A stretch of DNA of 64,000 nt from Hydrogenophaga sp. PAMC20947 (GTDB lineage Bacteria; Pseudomonadota; Gammaproteobacteria; Burkholderiales; Burkholderiaceae_C): NCBI RefSeq assembly GCF_004795855.1, contig NZ_CP039252.1, positions 4,650,001-4,714,000 on the forward strand, read 5' to 3'. The notes below the pieces were generated by a model, which did no database searches, had not been told where the DNA came from, and was given only the letters and a program-made list of their open reading frames with translations. Every line of letters starts with the position of its first letter. Positions within the stretch are counted from its first letter, which is position 1. The position numbers were made by a program, and so were the translations under genes. Shown one piece after another: positions 42,359 through 51,889 of this stretch.

Positions 42359-42940
42359 ATGCGAAAAGCCGTCCAGCAGAGAACCCTCGACACGCGCGCG
42401 CGCCTGACCTCGGTGGCGCATGAACTCGTCGCAGAAAAAGGCTTCGAGGCCTTGCGCATCGAAGAGATCGTGTTGCGCGCCGGTGTGGCCAAAGGCACCT
42501 TCTTCGCGCACTTCAAAGACAAAGACGAATTGATGGACCTGCTCATTGGCGAGCGCATCGACACCTTGCTCGATCGCATGGTGACCGGTTCATCGCCCCA
42601 CGACGCAGACCAATTGGCCAAACGCTTGATGCCCCTGGTGGAGCTGATGTCGTCCGAGCGCTATGTGTTTGACGTCATCATGCGCCGTTCGGGTGCCATG
42701 GCCTTGGAGGAGATTGGCCCCATTGCGCTCACCTTCGGACGGCTGGGCGAATTGGTGGGCCAGTGGTTGGCGCAGGGAGCATTCCGCAAGGACGTGGAGC
42801 CCGAGATCCTGGTCGAAGGCGTGGAGGCTTTTCTGATGCAGACCATGGCACTGAACTTCTGCGCCCTGCACAGAGACAAGGCCATGCAGGCCCGGCTGCA
42901 GCCTTACCTGCGCGCATGGCTGGCGCCTGCGGCAACATGA
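42359..42940 (+). CDS. TetR/AcrR family transcriptional regulator
   Basis: 193 residues from ATG 42359. The N-terminal helix-turn-helix reads LVAEKGFEALRIEEIVLRAGVAKGTFFAHFKDKDELM, followed by a helical ligand-binding domain typical in length. It should repress the divergent quinone reductase gene and probably itself by binding the three palindromes 22-85 nt upstream. The leader is very short, so the ribosome binding site is weak. Confidence 0.92.
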   Translation: MRKAVQQRTLDTRARLTSVAHELVAEKGFEALRIEEIVLRAGVAKGTFFAHFKDKDELMDLLIGERIDTLLDRMVTGSSPHDADQLAKRLMPLVELMSSERYVFDVIMRRSGAMALEEIGPIALTFGRLGELVGQWLAQGAFRKDVEPEILVEGVEAFLMQTMALNFCALHRDKAMQARLQPYLRAWLAPAAT

Positions 42941-43138
42941 TCTGACTCCATCGAACCCGGTCCCAAGCCCTGCCCATGCATCGTGTTCGCTGAAACACGG
43001 AAAGGTCAGACTGCAATGGGCATGGTCGTCTCGCCGTGTGGGCAGGGCAGGGTGGTGCTGTTGCGTGACCAAAGGGGCAGACCTCACCTGATTCAAATCG
43101 ATCAACACAGTGCTCCATGGGCCCGAGGATCGATCCAT

Positions 43139-43159
43139 CTGAAACCTGAAACCTGAAAC
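43139..43159 (+). repeat. three tandem CTGAAAC heptamers
   Basis: CTGAAAC occurs three times in a row just before the AGGAG site of the monooxygenase gene. Copy number change by slippage could vary the leader length. Confidence 0.8.
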
Positions 43160-43172
43160 CAGGAGCTTCCCG

Positions 43173-43514
43173 ATGCAACAAGTCCATGTGATCAATACCA
43201 TCACCGTGCCCGAAGGCATGGCCGCACAAGCCGAGTCGGTTCGTGCGCAATACGTGGCGTATTTCCAGAAACAAGACGGTTTTGCGGGCGCCACTTTCTA
43301 CAAGTCCCTTGATCGGGAATCCAATGGATCCATCAAGTATGTGAATGTGGTGGTCTGGGCCACCTACGCGCATTTTGAGCGCGTGGTCAACAAGGGGTTT
43401 CAAGACGCCCAGGGCGAAAACAGCGATGGCATGCGGGTGTTGGGCGAGGGGTTTCCTGAACCCATCGTGGTGTCGCCAGGGCGGTACCAGATGATTGAGC
43501 AAACCGGCGCGTAG
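43173..43514 (+). CDS. antibiotic biosynthesis monooxygenase (ABM) domain protein
   Basis: 113 residues starting MQQVHVINTITVPEGMAAQAE, with AGGAG 7 nt before the ATG. The ferredoxin-like ABM fold is indicated by VINTITVPEGM, DGFAGATFYKSL, YVNVVVWATYAHFERV and a final strand. Stand-alone ABM proteins act as small monooxygenases or haem/quinone-handling proteins, often homodimeric. The TetR/quinone reductase genes nearby are compatible with a quinone-related role, but this is only context. Confidence 0.8.
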   Translation: MQQVHVINTITVPEGMAAQAESVRAQYVAYFQKQDGFAGATFYKSLDRESNGSIKYVNVVVWATYAHFERVVNKGFQDAQGENSDGMRVLGEGFPEPIVVSPGRYQMIEQTGA

Positions 43515-43769
43515 CAGCCGATCGCATCGGGGCGGTTCATTACCGGACCCGGGGTGCTTTTGAAGGGGGCATCAGTAGCCGAAGCAGCTGCTGACGTCGA
43601 TGCCCGACCCTGGTCCCTCCAGGCGGGGTGACACGCCACCGGTTTGACACAAGTCAAACGACCGTGGCACAACCCTGCCCCATACTCAAAGCAAGTTCAC
43701 GGTGCGACGTTGGACACAACGGTGGGCGGGGTCCGCACATCAAACCCAGTCGCAACACAGGGAGATTCA

Positions 43770-45227
43770 ATGGACTTGAAACGCATACCCGCGGGCGCGG
43801 CTTTGGCTTCCGGTCTGGTCATCTGGTTCCTGGTGCCCGTGCCTGAGGGCGTCACCGCCAACGCCTGGCATTTGCTGGCTTTGTTTGTCGGCACCATCGT
43901 CGGCATCATCGGCAAGGCGTTGCCGATCGGGGCCATGGCGCTGGTGGCGATCACGCTGGTGGCGGCCACGGGTGTCACCAACGACAAACCGGGTGGGGCC
44001 ATTGCGGATGCACTGAGCGGTTTCTCCAATTCCCTGATCTGGCTGATCGGTGTGTCGATCATGATTTCGCGCGGGCTCATCAAGACCGGTCTGGGGGCAA
44101 GGATCGGCTACTTTTTCATTTCTCTGTTTGGTAAAAAGACCTTGGGCATCGGCTACGCGCTGGCCCTGTCTGAACTCATCATCGCGCCGGTGACGCCCAG
44201 CAACACCGCGCGCGGCGGCGGCATCATCCACCCCATCATGCGGGCGATCGCCGGCAGCTACGGCTCCGATCCCGAGCACGCCACCGAGGGCCGAATCGGC
44301 CGGTACCTGGCGCTGGTCAACTACCACGCCAACCCGATCACTTCGGCCATGTTCATCACCGCCACGGCGCCCAACCCGCTGGTGGTCAAACTGGTGGCCG
44401 AAGCCACCGGCGCCGAAATCAACCTGACCTGGGGCACCTGGGCCCTGGCGATGGCGCTGCCTGGTCTGGTCGCCTTGGTCTTGATGCCCCTGGCCCTGTA
44501 CCTGATGTACCCGCCCGAGATCAAAAGCACGCCCGACGCGGCCGCATTTGCCAAAGGAAAAATGGCGGAACTCGGCCAGGTCAAGCCTGGCGAGAAGATC
44601 ATGTTGGGCGTGTTTGCGTTGTTGCTGGTGTTGTGGGCCGGCATACCGGCCATGGTGCTCGGGCCTTCGGTCGCGCTTGACGCAACCTCGGTGGCTTTCA
44701 TTGGCCTCGCCGTTTTGCTGGTCACTGGCGTGCTCGACTGGGACGATGTACTCAAGGAAAAGGGCGCATGGGACACGGTCGTGTGGTTCAGCGCCCTGGT
44801 GATGATGGCCACCTTTCTGAACAAGCTGGGCTTGATCGCGTGGTTCTCCAGCAGCATTGAAACCGGCATTGGCGGACTGGGCCTGGGCTGGCTGCCGGCC
44901 AGCGCATTGCTCGTGCTGATCTACCTCTATGCACACTACCTGTTCGCCAGCACCACCGCCCACATCACCGCGATGTTTGCCGCCTTCTACGGCGCCGGTT
45001 TGGCGCTGGGCGCGCCCGCCTTGCCGCTGGCGCTGATCATGGCTGCCGCTTCCAGCATCATGATGACTTTGACCCACTACGCCACCGGCACCTCGCCGAT
45101 CATCTTCGGCTCCGGCTACACCACGCTCGGTCAGTGGTGGAAGGCCGGCTTTGCCATGAGCCTGTTGCTGATTGTCATCTGGGTCACGGTGGGTGGCTTG
45201 TGGTGGAAGCTGCTGGGCTACTGGTAA
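43770..45227 (+). CDS. DASS (SLC13) family anion transporter
   Basis: 485 residues from ATG 43770 with AGGGAG 6 nt upstream. About twelve membrane segments are visible. Signature motifs of the DASS/CitT branch are TPSNTARGGGIIHPI (the first SNT-type substrate site) and THYATGTSPIIFGSGY (the second). These transporters carry dicarboxylates or citrate such as 2-oxoglutarate, malate, succinate or tartrate across the inner membrane, by exchange or with cations. The substrate is uncertain. It is a single gene. Confidence 0.9.
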   Translation: MDLKRIPAGAALASGLVIWFLVPVPEGVTANAWHLLALFVGTIVGIIGKALPIGAMALVAITLVAATGVTNDKPGGAIADALSGFSNSLIWLIGVSIMISRGLIKTGLGARIGYFFISLFGKKTLGIGYALALSELIIAPVTPSNTARGGGIIHPIMRAIAGSYGSDPEHATEGRIGRYLALVNYHANPITSAMFITATAPNPLVVKLVAEATGAEINLTWGTWALAMALPGLVALVLMPLALYLMYPPEIKSTPDAAAFAKGKMAELGQVKPGEKIMLGVFALLLVLWAGIPAMVLGPSVALDATSVAFIGLAVLLVTGVLDWDDVLKEKGAWDTVVWFSALVMMATFLNKLGLIAWFSSSIETGIGGLGLGWLPASALLVLIYLYAHYLFASTTAHITAMFAAFYGAGLALGAPALPLALIMAAASSIMMTLTHYATGTSPIIFGSGYTTLGQWWKAGFAMSLLLIVIWVTVGGLWWKLLGYW

Positions 45228-45423
45228 GCCGCCTCAACGGCGTTGGGGCCTGGGTACCAAGGTCGTTTGCTGCCTTGGCGCCTTGATTTCCTGGCGCCAC
45301 CAGCGCAGGGACTCGATTGCCTTGCCGGGTGGTCGCGGGGTGCTCGGTACACTGGCCCATCCCATGTGATCGCGCTCCACCGGGCGTGGCCGCCCGTCCC
45401 TTTGTCCCAGACCTGACCCCGCC

Positions 45424-47067
45424 ATGACACACCACTTTGATCGCCGATTTCGCCCGACCCTGACCGTGCTCGGCGCCGCCTTGCTGGTGGCCGGCCCGGT
45501 GGCATGGGCCCAAAGCCCGGGCGCCGCGACCGCCTCTTCCAGCATCGCGTTGGTCACGCTCTACCCCGGCAGCGCCAAGGTTGAAAGGGTTGCCAAGGTC
45601 TCTGCCGGCGCTCGCACGCTCACTTTTTCGTGTTTGCCTGCGGCGCTGGATGTGGCCAGCCTGGCGGTATCGGCCGATGCGCCGGCCCGCTTGGGCGAGG
45701 TGGCGGTCTTGACCGAAGCGCGTGAAGCGGTGCCCGCCTGTTCGGGCACGCCGCTCGATGGCCGCATCCGTTTGCTGGAAGACAAAAAGGCCGTGTTGGG
45801 CGCCGAAGACGAGGCCATCAAACTGGCCACGGGCTACCTCAAAGGTGTGACCACGGGGGGCGACGGCGCCGGCGGCGTGCGTCAGGCCGCCGACCCCAAA
45901 ACCGTGGCCGCCATGGTTGATACCGTTCGGCGCACCGGGCAAGAAGCGCTGCTGCGTCAACACCAGATTGACCGCGCCCAAGAAGCCCTCGACCGCGAAC
46001 TCAATCCCCTGTTGGCCGAGCGCAGCCGTGTGCTGGCCGGGCGCGGGCGGGTGACCACGGTGAGCATCACGCTCGATGCACCGCAGGCCGCCGAAGTGCG
46101 TCTGGTCTACCAGATCAACGGCCCTGGCTGGGCCCCCACCTACCGCGCTTTGCTCGATACGCAAACCGGCGCCCTCAAGCTGGAGCGCCAGGCCCAGGTG
46201 GCCCAGGCCACCGGCGAAGACTGGACGGGCGTGCCCATGCGCCTGTCGACCGGCCAGCCGCGCCGCGGCACAGCGGGCCCGTTGCCCCGCCCATGGCGCA
46301 TCGACATTGCGCAGCCGCGCCCCGAAGTGGAAGCCAGGAAGTCGGCCATGGCCGGAGCCCCTGCGCCGGTGATGGCCATGGCCGAGCGCGAATCTGCTGC
46401 AGGCGATGCAAGCCCAAGCCCCTCGTTTGACGTGAGCGTGTTTGACAACGCCTACGCCACCGAATTTGTGGTGCCCCAGCGCATCGACGTGCCGTCCAGC
46501 GGCGAGCGTGTCACGCTCGCTTTGGGCTCGCAAGCGCTCACCGCCAAGCTCGTCACCCGCACCACCCCCGCTTCAGGCGCCAGCGCATGGCTGGTCGCCG
46601 AGGTGGCCCAACCCGAAGGGGTGTGGCCGCAAGGGACGTTGCAGCTCTACCGCGATGGCGCCTACGTGGGGTCCGACAACCTGCGCACTGGCGGAAAAGG
46701 CGTTTTGAGCCTGCCCTTCGGGCTGGACGAACTCACCGTGGTGCGCGTGGAGCCGGAGCAAGACCAGCGCGGCAGCGCCGGCTTTGTGGGCTCCCGCGTG
46801 GAGCGCACCGTGGCCCGCGCCTACACGGTTGAAAACCGCCACCGCAGCCCCATTCAGTTGCAGGTGCTGGAATCTGCGCCGGTGTCGGTGGACGAAAAGG
46901 TGGAGGTGGGCACCCGCTTCGAGCCTCAACCAGAAACCACCACCTGGCATGAGCAACCCGGCGTGGCCCTCTGGAGCCAGCCGCTCGCGGCCGGACAGAC
47001 CGCGCGCTTTACAGCCAACTACACCATCAGCTACCCCAAAGATGCCAACTTGCAGGAGCGCCGCTGA
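45424..47067 (+). CDS. mucoidy inhibitor MuiA family protein (DUF4140/DUF4139)
   Basis: 547 residues with a signal peptide (about 1-29, ending VAWAQ). The N-terminal DUF4140 part (VTLYPGSAKVERVAKVSAGARTLTFSCLPAALDVASLAVSA) is followed by a short coiled region and the DUF4139 beta-rich domain (VRLVYQINGPGWAPTYRALLDTQTG to ARFTANYTISYPKD). MuiA-like proteins are exported and of unknown biochemical role; the name comes from effects on capsule when overexpressed. It is a single gene. Confidence 0.85.
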   Translation: MTHHFDRRFRPTLTVLGAALLVAGPVAWAQSPGAATASSSIALVTLYPGSAKVERVAKVSAGARTLTFSCLPAALDVASLAVSADAPARLGEVAVLTEAREAVPACSGTPLDGRIRLLEDKKAVLGAEDEAIKLATGYLKGVTTGGDGAGGVRQAADPKTVAAMVDTVRRTGQEALLRQHQIDRAQEALDRELNPLLAERSRVLAGRGRVTTVSITLDAPQAAEVRLVYQINGPGWAPTYRALLDTQTGALKLERQAQVAQATGEDWTGVPMRLSTGQPRRGTAGPLPRPWRIDIAQPRPEVEARKSAMAGAPAPVMAMAERESAAGDASPSPSFDVSVFDNAYATEFVVPQRIDVPSSGERVTLALGSQALTAKLVTRTTPASGASAWLVAEVAQPEGVWPQGTLQLYRDGAYVGSDNLRTGGKGVLSLPFGLDELTVVRVEPEQDQRGSAGFVGSRVERTVARAYTVENRHRSPIQLQVLESAPVSVDEKVEVGTRFEPQPETTTWHEQPGVALWSQPLAAGQTARFTANYTISYPKDANLQERR

Positions 47068-47418
47068 GCGCCTGGGGGGCCCTGACTTGAACCAAAAAGC
47101 GCCTGGTTTGGGCCGTTTTGCCAGCCTTTCGAATCGGGCTCAAAGGCTTCATTGCATTCCAGCGCCAAGAGCGCACAGATCATGTGGCCCAACGGCAAGC
47201 CCAGCGGATCCACCACGACCTTGGCGCATCGGTCGGCCCGATCGCCCCTGAGACCCTCGCACCCTTGAAATGGCCTTTGCCCTGCGCGCACGCCCTACAG
47301 ACTGAGAGTTGACCGGCGTGGCGGCATGGCTGCACTGCTGGTGGGGCTGTTTGCTAAACTTTTGTTTCGTCGAACCCCCTGCAGAGGCAGACCACCCGTC
47401 TTGCCTTGGCCATCCCTT
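47068..47418. other. gap with decayed duplicate sequence
   Basis: About 350 bp between the MuiA gene and the first small membrane protein gene. It contains the peptidase remnant at 47118-47231; nothing else recognisable is present. Confidence 0.6.
47118..47231 (-). pseudogene. 3' remnant of a metallopeptidase gene
   Basis: On the minus strand this encodes AKVVVDPLGLPLGHMICALL then ALECNEAFEPDSKGWQ, which lines up with AKAAQDHLGLSLGRIVCALL then ELDYNEAFEPHAHGWQ at the C-terminus of the intact gene at 50372-51448. Everything upstream of this part is gone. It is a leftover of a duplicated locus. Confidence 0.75.
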
Positions 47419-47700
47419 GTGAACATCTTTCTATTTGCGATCTTGCTGGCCGCCTTTCTTTTCGGCGGGCACTCAGCGCTTCACTGGGGGAGCATTCTCA
47501 TCGCCCGCCGTGCACTGCTGCGGCGCGCATGCCATGCCCCTGAACACGTGGAGCGAGCTTGGGTCGAGAGCCTGGAAGATGACGGGCCTCCTGAACTGCG
47601 GCTTCAGTTCACCGGGGAGCCTCCCCAGACGGCCGCCCAAGGAAGCACGGGCTGCGCCAAAGCGGTCGCACGCTTGAGAGCAGCCGGCATCACGGTCTAA
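47419..47700 (+). CDS. small membrane-anchored protein, copy 1
   Basis: 93 residues from a GTG at 47419 (VNIFLFAILLAAFLFGGHSALHW), chosen because it aligns with the GTG start of copy 2 at 48181 and the preceding bases are similar. One N-terminal membrane helix is followed by a soluble domain with RACHAPEHVERAWVESLE, LRLQFTGEPPQTAAQGSTGCAKAVARLRAAGITV. Two Cys, in RAC and TGC, are conserved between copies. Family not recognised. Confidence 0.7.
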   Translation: MNIFLFAILLAAFLFGGHSALHWGSILIARRALLRRACHAPEHVERAWVESLEDDGPPELRLQFTGEPPQTAAQGSTGCAKAVARLRAAGITV

Positions 47701-48180
47701 GCCAGCGCCCTTCAGCAGCACGGACTCCAGACCTGCAAGTCAAGGGGACGGCCGGGGGCCAGGCCGGTTCTGGCGAATCCATGGATTTCAGCCCTTCGGC
47801 TTGACCCCCTGCTTTCCCACCAGCGTGCCGTGAAGCAGACGGGGTGGATGTGCCACTTTTGGGGCCAGATCTTGACCCCCAAGTCCCCGCTCCACCCCCC
47901 TCAGCGCTCAGCGCTCATCGATGCAATGCTGCGAGACCGCCGATGTGCCGGGGCTTTGTGCGCACCCCTGCGCAAAGGAAGCAAGGGCCCCAGCGGCGCG
48001 CCGGTCAATATCGCCGCCGCCCCGCACGAGGCCGTGGGCAAGCCGGCCAGACTGGTCATCGCAACCTGCGGGTTGACCGGAGTGGGAGAGAGCCTGTGCA
48101 ACCCGTTGGTCAGTTGGGTAAAATATAGGGTTTACCCGAACCATGCGCGGCAGACCACGCATCGACCCTGACCATTTTTT
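47701..48180. other. gap with decayed MFS duplicate and palindrome
   Basis: 480 bp without an intact gene. It includes the MFS remnant (47901-48065) and a perfect 7-bp inverted repeat GGGTAAA/TTTACCC at 48116-48137, 43 nt before the GTG of copy 2, which may be an operator or promoter element. Confidence 0.6.
47901..48065 (-). pseudogene. remnant of an MFS transporter gene
   Basis: The minus-strand frame reads SLAGLPTASCGAAAILTGAP then LGPLLPLRRGAHK and ends SAER, matching SLASLPTALCVAAAAVLIGA then LLGPLFPLRMGEHK and the final IAER of the intact transporter at 48589-50178. The transporter's N-terminal ten helices and most of its C-terminal extension are missing. It is a deletion derivative of a tandem duplicate. 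Confidence 0.75.
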
Positions 48181-48498
48181 GTGAACAACCTTCAATTTGC
48201 CATCTTGCTGGCCACCCTTCTTTTCGGGGGACATTTGGCGCTTCACCGGTGGGACATCCGTCAGACCCGCCGTTCCCTGTTGCTGCGCGCTTGCAAGGCC
48301 CCTGAACACGTGGCGCGGGCTTGGGTCGAGGGCCAGGAAAGTGGCAAGGCGCCGAAGCTGTGGCTTCAGTTTACGGGGGGCCAGCCCCAAACCGTAGCGC
48401 AAGGCAACACGGGCTGCGCAGCGGTGTCCACTCGCTTGAGGGCCGCTGGCGTCACGGTCGATGCCAGCGCCATTCAGCAGCAGGTACCCCACACCTGA
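48181..48498 (+). CDS. small membrane-anchored protein, copy 2
   Basis: 105 residues from a GTG at 48181: NLQFAILLATLLFGGHLALHRW membrane anchor, then RACKAPEHVARAWVEGQE and LWLQFTGGQPQTVAQGNTGCAAVSTRLRAAGVTV. It is about 60% identical by eye to copy 1 and has a 12-residue C-terminal extension. Sequence after both stops is also similar, so the whole unit was duplicated. It is convergent with the MFS gene. Function unknown. Confidence 0.75.
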   Translation: MNNLQFAILLATLLFGGHLALHRWDIRQTRRSLLLRACKAPEHVARAWVEGQESGKAPKLWLQFTGGQPQTVAQGNTGCAAVSTRLRAAGVTVDASAIQQQVPHT

Positions 48499-48588
48499 AC
48501 GTCAAGGGGGCTGCCTGGCCAGCCCGGTTCTGGCGAATCTGCGTATTCAGGCCCCTTGGCTTGACCCCCAAGTCCCCGCTCCAACCCC

Positions 48589-50178
48589 TCAGCGCTCTGC
48601 GATGTAGTGCTGCAACACCACCGAAGTGCCGGGTTGCAGGAAGGTCAGGAGCTGGGTTTCCAGCTCCTTGTCGGCCATGGTCGTGCGGGCGCGCTGGTGC
48701 AGATAGTCGGCCCAGCTGGACACAATGAACCGCTCGACATAGCGGGAGGGGTCACCCAGGTCGTGGTAAATGCGCCAGAAGGTGGCGCCGTCCCGCCGCC
48801 TGGGGGCTTTCAGCAAAGACAGCGCGTTCATAAAATGGGTGGATTGGCCCGCCACGATGCGGTAGCTCAGCTCCACGGCGATCGGTCCAGCGTTGGGCTG
48901 GGGCGTGTCGGCCACCAGCAAATCTTCAAAAGGCACCACCTGGGTCACGTCCTTGTGCTCACCCATGCGCAAAGGAAACAAGGGCCCCAGCAGCGCGCCG
49001 ATCAACACCGCCGCCGCCGCCACGCACAGGGCCGTGGGCAGACTCGCCAAACTGGCCATCGCACCCCACAAGGCCGATCCGAGCGCAAACGAGCCCAGGG
49101 CCGACAACACGTGCAACGCCGAAGCGCGCGAACGCACCCAGGGTGGCGCGCTGCCTTGCGTGGCCGTGTTGTAAGTGGTCATCACCACCATCCAGCAGGC
49201 GCCGCCGAGCACCAGCGCCGCATACACCAGCGCGCGGGTGTGAGACAACGCGGTCACCAGCATCACCATCGAGAACAGCACACCACTGCCCACCACCAGC
49301 TTTTCCAGCCCGAATCGCTGGCGCAGCGCCCCGAAGAACACCCCAACACCCACGGCACCCGCTCCCAGGCAGGCCATCAGCAATCCAAAACCCTCAGCGC
49401 CCAGGCCCAGACGCTGCTGACCGATCACCGGCAACAGCGCCCACAGCGCCGAACCGGTGCCACCAAACGCGGCTGTTCGCAGCAGTTGCGCCAGCATGGG
49501 TGTGGAATGGCGGGCGTAGCGCAAAGCCGCCAGCGTGCCCCCCCAGACCCGTTCGGCAGGCAAACGGCTCAAAGGGTGGGGCTTGGGTGGCCAACGCCGC
49601 ACCGCCCACCACAGCCCGATGATCCCGCCAGAAGCGAGCACAAACACCCAGGCCGATCCCAGCCAGGCAAACAACAGGCCCGCCAGCGCCGGCCCCAGCG
49701 CCCGCGCGCCGTTGTAGGCCATGCTCATCGACAGAATCACATGCGGCAACTCTTCGCGTGGCCGCATCTCGCCCACCATCGAGTTCCATGCCGGCGACAA
49801 CACGGCGGTGCAACAGCCAAACAACAGCGTGAAGAACAACACCGTGGCCGTGCCCGCCACACCGCCCAGCAAAGCCATCGACAACACCGCCACGCCCAGC
49901 GCCTGCACCACAAGGGTGGTCAGCAGCAAATGCCGTCGATCGGTCGTATCGGCCACCACACCCGCGGGCAAAGCCAACACAAACATGGGCAGGAAGACCG
50001 CCGTTTGCACCAGCGCCACCACAAACGCAGACGCCTGCAGCTCGACCATCATCCAGGCGGCCGCCATGGCCATCATGCCGTTGGCCGTGAAGTACCCGAA
50101 GCTCGCGCCCCACATGCCGCGAAACGGCTTGTCCTGGAGCACCGTCCAGATGCTGGCGGGCGGGTGCACTGAACTCAT
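48589..50178 (-). CDS. MFS_3 (EntS-like) exporter with C-terminal extension
   Basis: 529 residues from ATG 50178 with AGGAGA upstream. Twelve membrane helices fill about 1-400. The loop GVVADTTDRRHLLL and MGEMRPREELPHV-like segments place it in the MFS_3 family, which includes the enterobactin exporter EntS. The last ~110 residues (VELSYRIVAGQSTHFMNAL to LQHYIAER) form a cytoplasmic domain resembling dimeric ferredoxin-like/ABM proteins, which is usual in this subgroup. Substrate unknown. A remnant of a second copy lies at 47901-48065. Confidence 0.87.
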   Translation of the reverse strand: MSSVHPPASIWTVLQDKPFRGMWGASFGYFTANGMMAMAAAWMMVELQASAFVVALVQTAVFLPMFVLALPAGVVADTTDRRHLLLTTLVVQALGVAVLSMALLGGVAGTATVLFFTLLFGCCTAVLSPAWNSMVGEMRPREELPHVILSMSMAYNGARALGPALAGLLFAWLGSAWVFVLASGGIIGLWWAVRRWPPKPHPLSRLPAERVWGGTLAALRYARHSTPMLAQLLRTAAFGGTGSALWALLPVIGQQRLGLGAEGFGLLMACLGAGAVGVGVFFGALRQRFGLEKLVVGSGVLFSMVMLVTALSHTRALVYAALVLGGACWMVVMTTYNTATQGSAPPWVRSRASALHVLSALGSFALGSALWGAMASLASLPTALCVAAAAVLIGALLGPLFPLRMGEHKDVTQVVPFEDLLVADTPQPNAGPIAVELSYRIVAGQSTHFMNALSLLKAPRRRDGATFWRIYHDLGDPSRYVERFIVSSWADYLHQRARTTMADKELETQLLTFLQPGTSVVLQHYIAER

Positions 50179-50371
50179 GGCGGCAGATCTCCTGGGTGTT
50201 TGGGCGTTGCGCGGGCCGAGCGCCGCTGCAATCAGAGTGTCGACCTTAACAACACCCTGCAGCGCGTGCCCGCCTGGGCACGGAATCTGTGCAAACTCTT
50301 TCCCGCCGCCGTCGCTTCCAACGCTCATGCTCCGGCCCCCAACGCCGTGACGCTGGCCTGGGGGCATGCCT

Positions 50372-51448
50372 TCAATGCGCTTGGGATCGGCTTGCTCTGT
50401 CGGTGCTTTGCCAGCCGTGTGCATGGGGCTCAAATGCTTCGTTGTAGTCCAGCTCCAGCAGTGCACACACAATGCGGCCCAACGACAGGCCCAGGTGATC
50501 TTGGGCGGCCTTGGCGCCGCCGTCGACCAGATCGGCCGCATTGACGAAGCCTGCAAAACGGGGCCAGTCGGCGGCGAACTGGGTGGTCAAGATGCGGCCC
50601 AAGTCGTAGGAAAGTGCATTGCCTTCGTCGGTGCGCGCGAACGAGTCGCCCGACCAGAATTGCTGGATCTCGGGGGCCCCCCAAAACTGCTGGTGGCGCC
50701 GGTGCTGGTGTCTGGCGTCGTGGCCGCCGTTGGCTTGGGGGTAAAAGCGTTGCTCGATATTGACGGCCAGCCCTTCATTGAGCCAGGCCGGTATGGGCAG
50801 GTGGCTCAGGCAGGCGTGGGTGATCTCGTGAACGATGGTGGGCTCGATGGCCAGCAGCTCGTCTTTGACCACGATGAAGTGGCCGCAGCCGGCGTTGAGG
50901 TACATGCCGCTGCTGAAGGCGAACTCACCCTCGTCGGGGTAGTGGTTGCCGGCATAGCGGTAGTAGGTGTCGTGGTCATCCAGCACCACCAGAATGTCCA
51001 CCCCCCATTCCGCCACCTCGGCCACGCCTTTGAGCGTGTGCAGCACCCGCTGCCGGGATCGGCTCACGTGGGCCAAGGTGGCCCGGGCCGCTGCATCGTC
51101 GAGCGAAGACAGCAGCACCACATTGTCTGCCAGGCGCATGGTGTACCCCGCGCCCAGTGCAGCCTGCAGGCGCTGCACCCAGGCGAGCTCCAGCCGCATC
51201 CATGCGTGTGCCTGATCGGCTTCGGCGGGAATCGATGCGACCCATTTCAAGAGGGCATCCCAATCGGGCATCGGGAAGCCCGCCTCCTCGGGCATGTGGG
51301 CCGGCACATCGATCGCGTCGGTGCCAGGCGCTTCCAGCCGGTCGGGTTGCCTTTCAATTGCTGGCGCTGGCGCTGGCGGGTGCGTTGTGCCCCCTGCGCC
51401 GGGGCTCTTTGGCGACGTGCTCAAGAGCTGGTGAAAAAATTTGAACAT
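50372..51448 (-). CDS. predicted gluzincin metallopeptidase
   Basis: 358 residues from ATG 51448. The zinc site HEITH (His207, Glu208, His211) is followed by Glu225 in AWLNEGLA, the gluzincin arrangement seen in M1/M61-like and DUF1570-type peptidases. No signal peptide is evident, and the first ~35 residues are low-complexity Pro/Ser/Ala. The C-terminus ends LEFD-like (CALLELDYNEAFEPHAHGWQ). It lies 193 nt upstream of the MFS gene on the same strand. The substrate is unknown. Confidence 0.78.
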   Translation of the reverse strand: MFKFFHQLLSTSPKSPGAGGTTHPPAPAPAIERQPDRLEAPGTDAIDVPAHMPEEAGFPMPDWDALLKWVASIPAEADQAHAWMRLELAWVQRLQAALGAGYTMRLADNVVLLSSLDDAAARATLAHVSRSRQRVLHTLKGVAEVAEWGVDILVVLDDHDTYYRYAGNHYPDEGEFAFSSGMYLNAGCGHFIVVKDELLAIEPTIVHEITHACLSHLPIPAWLNEGLAVNIEQRFYPQANGGHDARHQHRRHQQFWGAPEIQQFWSGDSFARTDEGNALSYDLGRILTTQFAADWPRFAGFVNAADLVDGGAKAAQDHLGLSLGRIVCALLELDYNEAFEPHAHGWQSTDRASRSQAH

Positions 51449-51889
51449 CTGGGCGTTAATGTCCTTGATTGCTGTCCCGCGAAGGATCAGGCCTCTGATG
51501 CCCCATTGTCCTTGCGGTGGACGGGATTGTTTGATGCAAGGCAAAAGGCAGGACCTGAACCCGATGCCCGTGCCCCCGATGAACACGGCGGCGAAAACGG
51601 TTTGCCCAACCCGGTCGACGGCGGTCGGGTGGTGATCGTGCAGCGGCCTGCCGTCAACCCCGAGATGTGTTGCCGCTGTTGCCATACCGAGGGTTTCCGG
51701 CGCGGCGGTGCATGAGCAGAAATGCAGGACGCTTGCTGTTCAATGGGTAGCGAGATATTGAACACAGACAGGGGACCGCAGCAGGCGCACCCCGATCACC
51801 TTCATATGCTCCCCGGCACGGTGAGCGGGAGTGGGCGACTTCACACGGCGATACCGGGCTTGGGTGGAAGGGGACATGCGGCCGCCAGC
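51449..51889. other. gap without recognised gene
   Basis: About 440 bp between the peptidase gene start and the LysR pseudogene. Open frames here have no family resemblance. It should contain the promoter of the peptidase gene. Confidence 0.5.

Noticed and set aside
48607..50172. 521-codon plus-strand frame opposite the MFS gene
   Set aside because: Low-complexity Arg/Gln/His sequence and no ribosome binding site; the minus strand has a clear 12-helix transporter.
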